From: an uncultured Planctomycetaceae bacterium
Lineage (GTDB): Bacteria > Planctomycetota > Planctomycetia > Pirellulales > UBA1268
Length of the DNA stretch: 9,023 bases
NCBI GenBank assembly: GCA_903885855.1
Contig: CAISKG010000105.1
Location: forward strand, 1-9,023
Direction: 5' to 3'
Position 1 is the stretch's first letter. Each line of letters starts with the position of its first letter. Of this stretch, positions 6,907 through 9,023 are shown piece by piece. Position numbers and translations under genes: made by a program. The notes beneath the pieces were generated by a model. The model ran no database searches. It worked only from the letters and a program-made list of their open reading frames with translations, and was not told the origin of the DNA.

Positions 6907-8301
6907 ATGAACCGCCTGCGGACTCCCCGCCTCCCCGCCGCCCACCGCGCCGGCCGACGCCTCCTGCCCGATCTCCTCCTCGCCGCCGCCGTGCCCCTGA
7001 TGATGGTCATCGCCGCCCCCGCGGCGCGTGCCCAGTTCTTCGGCGGGAACCAGGCGGTCGGCGGCATCTCCATCGACGCCGCCGGGATCGTCCGCACCGT
7101 GGATCCGGGGGCTCTGGCGGAAATGGCGGCGGCCCGCCGCACGGCGCTGGCCGACGTCGGTCTGGCCGGTTCCGGAGACGGCCTGCGGAAGGTGTCGCTG
7201 GCGGGGATCGTCCGGGCGGTGGAAGCCGCGTCGTCCGGTGGCGCGCCGCTGCCGCCGGACGTGGTGCTCCTGGGGGGGCTGGAACGCATCACGCACGTGT
7301 TCGTCGATCCCGACGCGCACGAAATCATCCTCGCCGGCCCGGCCGGCGCCGCCCGCGTCGACGCGGGGGGCAACGTCCTGGGTGCCACGAGCGGCCGGCC
7401 ACTGATGCAGCTCGAGGATCTCATCGTCGCCCTCCGGGCCGCCGACGGCGCCCGCGACGGCGGCATCCTCTGCTCGATCGACCCGGTGCCGGAGCGGATC
7501 ACGGCGCTGCGCCGCTTCCTGGCGGGCCGCGAGGCCTCCGCCGCCGATCCCACCGGCACGCTGCGGAAGATGGAGGAGGTGCTCGGCCCGCAGACGATCC
7601 GCCTCGGTGGCGTGCCGGCCGACAGCCGATTCGCCCGGGTGCTCGTCGCCGCCGACTACCGCCTGAAGCGGATCGGCATGGGGCTCGACGAGTCGGGCGT
7701 GCCGCGCCTCCCGAGCTACCTGGCCACCGTGCCCGCCAACGCACCGGTGGGGACGCTGCCGCGCTTCTGGCTCGAGGCGTCGTACGACCCGATCGCCCGC
7801 GACGCCGACGAGCTGGCCTACCGCCTCTCCGGGCGCACGATCCGCTGCCTCACCGAGAATGACGCCGTCGGCCAGGAGGGGATCCAACGCGGTGCCGCGC
7901 CCGCCGACAAGGTGGCACAGAAGTGGTGCGACACCTTCAGCGAGAAGTATGACGAGCTGTCCGTGAAGCATCCGGTGTTCGCCGAGTTGGCCAACTGCGT
8001 CGATCTGGCGGTCGTCGCCACGCTCATCGAGGCACAGGATCTCGACGGCAGGGCGGGGCTCGATCTCTCCATCCTCAAGGACGCCGAGCGGGTCCGCCTG
8101 CCGGTGTACGAGGCTCCCACGTCGGTGCCCACCGTGGCGACCGGCGTCAAGAAGGCGAACGCCTGGGTGGTGAGCGCGTCGGGCGGGATCCAGTTCCAGC
8201 CGTGGGGGGTGGCGACCACGCTCGACGAGTCGGACGACGTCGCCCCCGAACGCACCGCCGCTCTCGATTCGCGCACCGCCACCGGCTGGTGGTGGGACTG
8301 A
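6907..8301 (+). CDS. Secreted DUF1598 protein (planctomycete family, function unknown)
   Basis: Function is unknown. The 464-residue product has an Arg-rich N-terminus followed by a hydrophobic stretch (about 19-38) and a likely signal peptidase site APAARA|QFF after residue 42, so it is probably exported. The mature start QFFGGNQAVGGISIDAAGIVR is typical of DUF1598 proteins. Later family-like stretches include DVVLLGGLERITHVFVDP (118-135), ADYRLKRIGMGL (249-260), PRFWLEASYDPI (285-296), AQKWCDTFSEKYDEL (337-351), with cysteines C314, C341 and C364, and DLAVVATLIEAQ (366-377). The sequence ends in an unusual GWWWD. No catalytic motif or transmembrane segment is visible in the mature part. It has its own leader and ribosome binding site, is divergent from the FHA activator, and ends 2 bp from the convergent kinase gene, so it appears monocistronic. 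Confidence 0.9.
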   Translation: MNRLRTPRLPAAHRAGRRLLPDLLLAAAVPLMMVIAAPAARAQFFGGNQAVGGISIDAAGIVRTVDPGALAEMAAARRTALADVGLAGSGDGLRKVSLAGIVRAVEAASSGGAPLPPDVVLLGGLERITHVFVDPDAHEIILAGPAGAARVDAGGNVLGATSGRPLMQLEDLIVALRAADGARDGGILCSIDPVPERITALRRFLAGREASAADPTGTLRKMEEVLGPQTIRLGGVPADSRFARVLVAADYRLKRIGMGLDESGVPRLPSYLATVPANAPVGTLPRFWLEASYDPIARDADELAYRLSGRTIRCLTENDAVGQEGIQRGAAPADKVAQKWCDTFSEKYDELSVKHPVFAELANCVDLAVVATLIEAQDLDGRAGLDLSILKDAERVRLPVYEAPTSVPTVATGVKKANAWVVSASGGIQFQPWGVATTLDESDDVAPERTAALDSRTATGWWWD

Positions 8302-8303
8302 CG

Positions 8304-8903
8304 TCACCGGGCCGGCGCCCTCCAGGCGAGATCGGTGAGCCCGGAGGCGACGGCCGGGAACGACGCGTCGACCCAGCCGGCCGCGGCCAGCGCTCCGAGA
8401 TCCTGCGCCGGCGGCGGCACGCGCTTGGCGAGGACGAGCCCGGCGGCGTGGAGCCCGGCCACACGGGCCGCGAGGCTGTCGCTGGTGACGCTCCAGCACC
8501 GTGCGAGGCCGTCGTGCCGCGCGGGGGCCCGGTCGATCCAGGCGGCGACGTCGAGGACGGCCGCGCCCCGACCCAGGGGCTCGACCACCGTCTCCAGCTC
8601 CAGCCGCGCCGCCACGAACCGCGCCGTGATGCCCATTCCCTCGAGGGCCAGCCGGTGGACGAGCGCGGGGTCGCCCGGGGCCGCCGCGTCCAGCGCCCGC
8701 AGGCCCTCCACCACGCTTCCGCCCCCCACGACGAGCAGGCAGGAGGGAAACTCGGCCAGAAGGTCGCCGGCGAGGGCGGGCCAATCCTGACGCTCGAGCA
8801 GGCTGCCCCCGAACTTGACCACGCGCAGGCCGCCGCGAGGAGACGCGCCCTCCGCCGCCACGAGCGGGCCTCCGCGCCACGTGTCCCGCGGCGGTCCGCT
8901 CAT
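8304..8903 (-). CDS. Amino-acid-kinase-fold protein, MfnE-like (C1-carrier cofactor synthesis)
   Basis: The 199-aa protein has the amino acid kinase fold: VVKFGGSLL (28-36, K30) for phosphate binding, LLVVGGGSVVEGLR (56-69), H83 and M90 in the helix after it, WSVTSDSLAARVAGL (137-151), LAKRV (158-162), and a closing VDASFP (178-183). It lacks the regulatory ACT domains of aspartokinases and is shorter than glutamate 5-kinase. This compact pattern, with SDSLA and VDxxFP, is that of MfnE, which phosphorylates the aminomethylfuran alcohol phosphate in methanofuran synthesis; homologues occur in methylotrophs and planctomycetes with tetrahydromethanopterin-linked C1 pathways. About 25 extra residues precede the conserved start. 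ATG-8903 overlaps the upstream gene's stop as ATGA, indicating an operon with translational coupling. Family assignment is fairly sure; the exact substrate is inferred. Confidence 0.8.
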   Translation of the reverse strand: MSGPPRDTWRGGPLVAAEGASPRGGLRVVKFGGSLLERQDWPALAGDLLAEFPSCLLVVGGGSVVEGLRALDAAAPGDPALVHRLALEGMGITARFVAARLELETVVEPLGRGAAVLDVAAWIDRAPARHDGLARCWSVTSDSLAARVAGLHAAGLVLAKRVPPPAQDLGALAAAGWVDASFPAVASGLTDLAWRAPAR

Positions 8904-9023
8904 CGGATCGCCCCCGCCGCGACGAGCGCCAGCGCATGGGCCGGCGCGGCGCGGGAGACGGCCGGGCCGAGGATGCGCTCGAGCGACACCCGTGGCAGGC
9001 GGAGGCCGGCGCGCTCGAGCGCG
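8900..9023 (-). CDS. C-terminal end of a minus-strand gene, possibly MfnF/hydantoinase-like
   Basis: Only the last 41 codons are in the window, ending SRAAPAHALALVAAGAIR before TGA (8902-8900). Codon use is strongly G/C-ending, and the 4-bp overlap with the kinase start (ATGA) supports a real gene. In C1-pathway clusters a hydantoinase/oxoprolinase-like protein of the MfnF (H4MPT-linked C1 transfer) type commonly precedes the MfnE-like kinase, and an Ala-rich tail of this sort suits its C-terminus. The fragment is too short to prove this. Confidence 0.6.
   Translation of the reverse strand, partial: ALERAGLRLPRVSLERILGPAVSRAAPAHALALVAAGAIR

Noticed and set aside
6790..8937. A 715-codon minus-strand open frame covering the DUF1598 gene
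   Set aside because: It runs antisense through a gene with a signal peptide, ribosome site and family motifs, and its translation is Arg/Gly/Pro-rich without recognisable structure.

Overview
The window is a very GC-rich bacterial segment (roughly 70% G+C by eye) with strong G/C preference at third codon positions, so several long open frames antisense to real genes are codon-bias shadows. Three things point to a member of the Planctomycetes, probably Pirellulales-like: a secreted DUF1598 protein (a family known essentially from planctomycetes), a kinase of the MfnE type linked to the methanopterin/methanofuran C1 pathway, and a large FHA-GAF-sigma54 activator. The lineage is an inference from gene content. 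No rRNA, tRNA, insertion sequence, phage gene or CRISPR array is visible, and no previously undescribed multi-gene system stands out. The most unusual signals are non-coding.

Layout. (1) 2-1468 (+): C-terminal part of an exported-looking TIM-barrel protein resembling glycoside hydrolases; its start lies outside the window. (2) 1469-1745: a dyad-rich intergenic region with one GC hairpin, two matched long inverted repeats built on A5/T5 tracts, and three DnaA-box-like 9-mers. (3) 1746-4066 (+): pyrB (aspartate carbamoyltransferase) and pyrC (dihydroorotase), overlapping by one base, followed by a NYN/YacP-type nuclease-like gene at 4112-4627. (4) 4641-6587 (-): a sigma54-dependent activator with an N-terminal FHA domain, convergent with the NYN gene; a palindrome containing both stop codons lies at the junction. 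(5) 6588-6906: a divergent intergenic region whose right half looks like a promoter plus a structured 5' leader with two strong hairpins. (6) 6907-8301 (+): secreted DUF1598 protein. (7) 8304-8903 (-): MfnE-like amino-acid-kinase-fold protein, overlapping by 4 bp the end of another minus-strand gene that runs off the right edge (8900-9023), possibly an MfnF/hydantoinase-like protein.

How the genes fit together. pyrB and pyrC encode consecutive steps of de novo pyrimidine synthesis (carbamoyl aspartate, then dihydroorotate) and are almost certainly co-transcribed and translationally coupled; the NYN gene probably shares the transcript. The two minus-strand genes at the right edge form a second tight operon, most plausibly for C1-carrier cofactor synthesis. 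The FHA activator and the DUF1598 gene are transcribed divergently from a shared 319-bp gap; the sequence does not show whether one controls the other.
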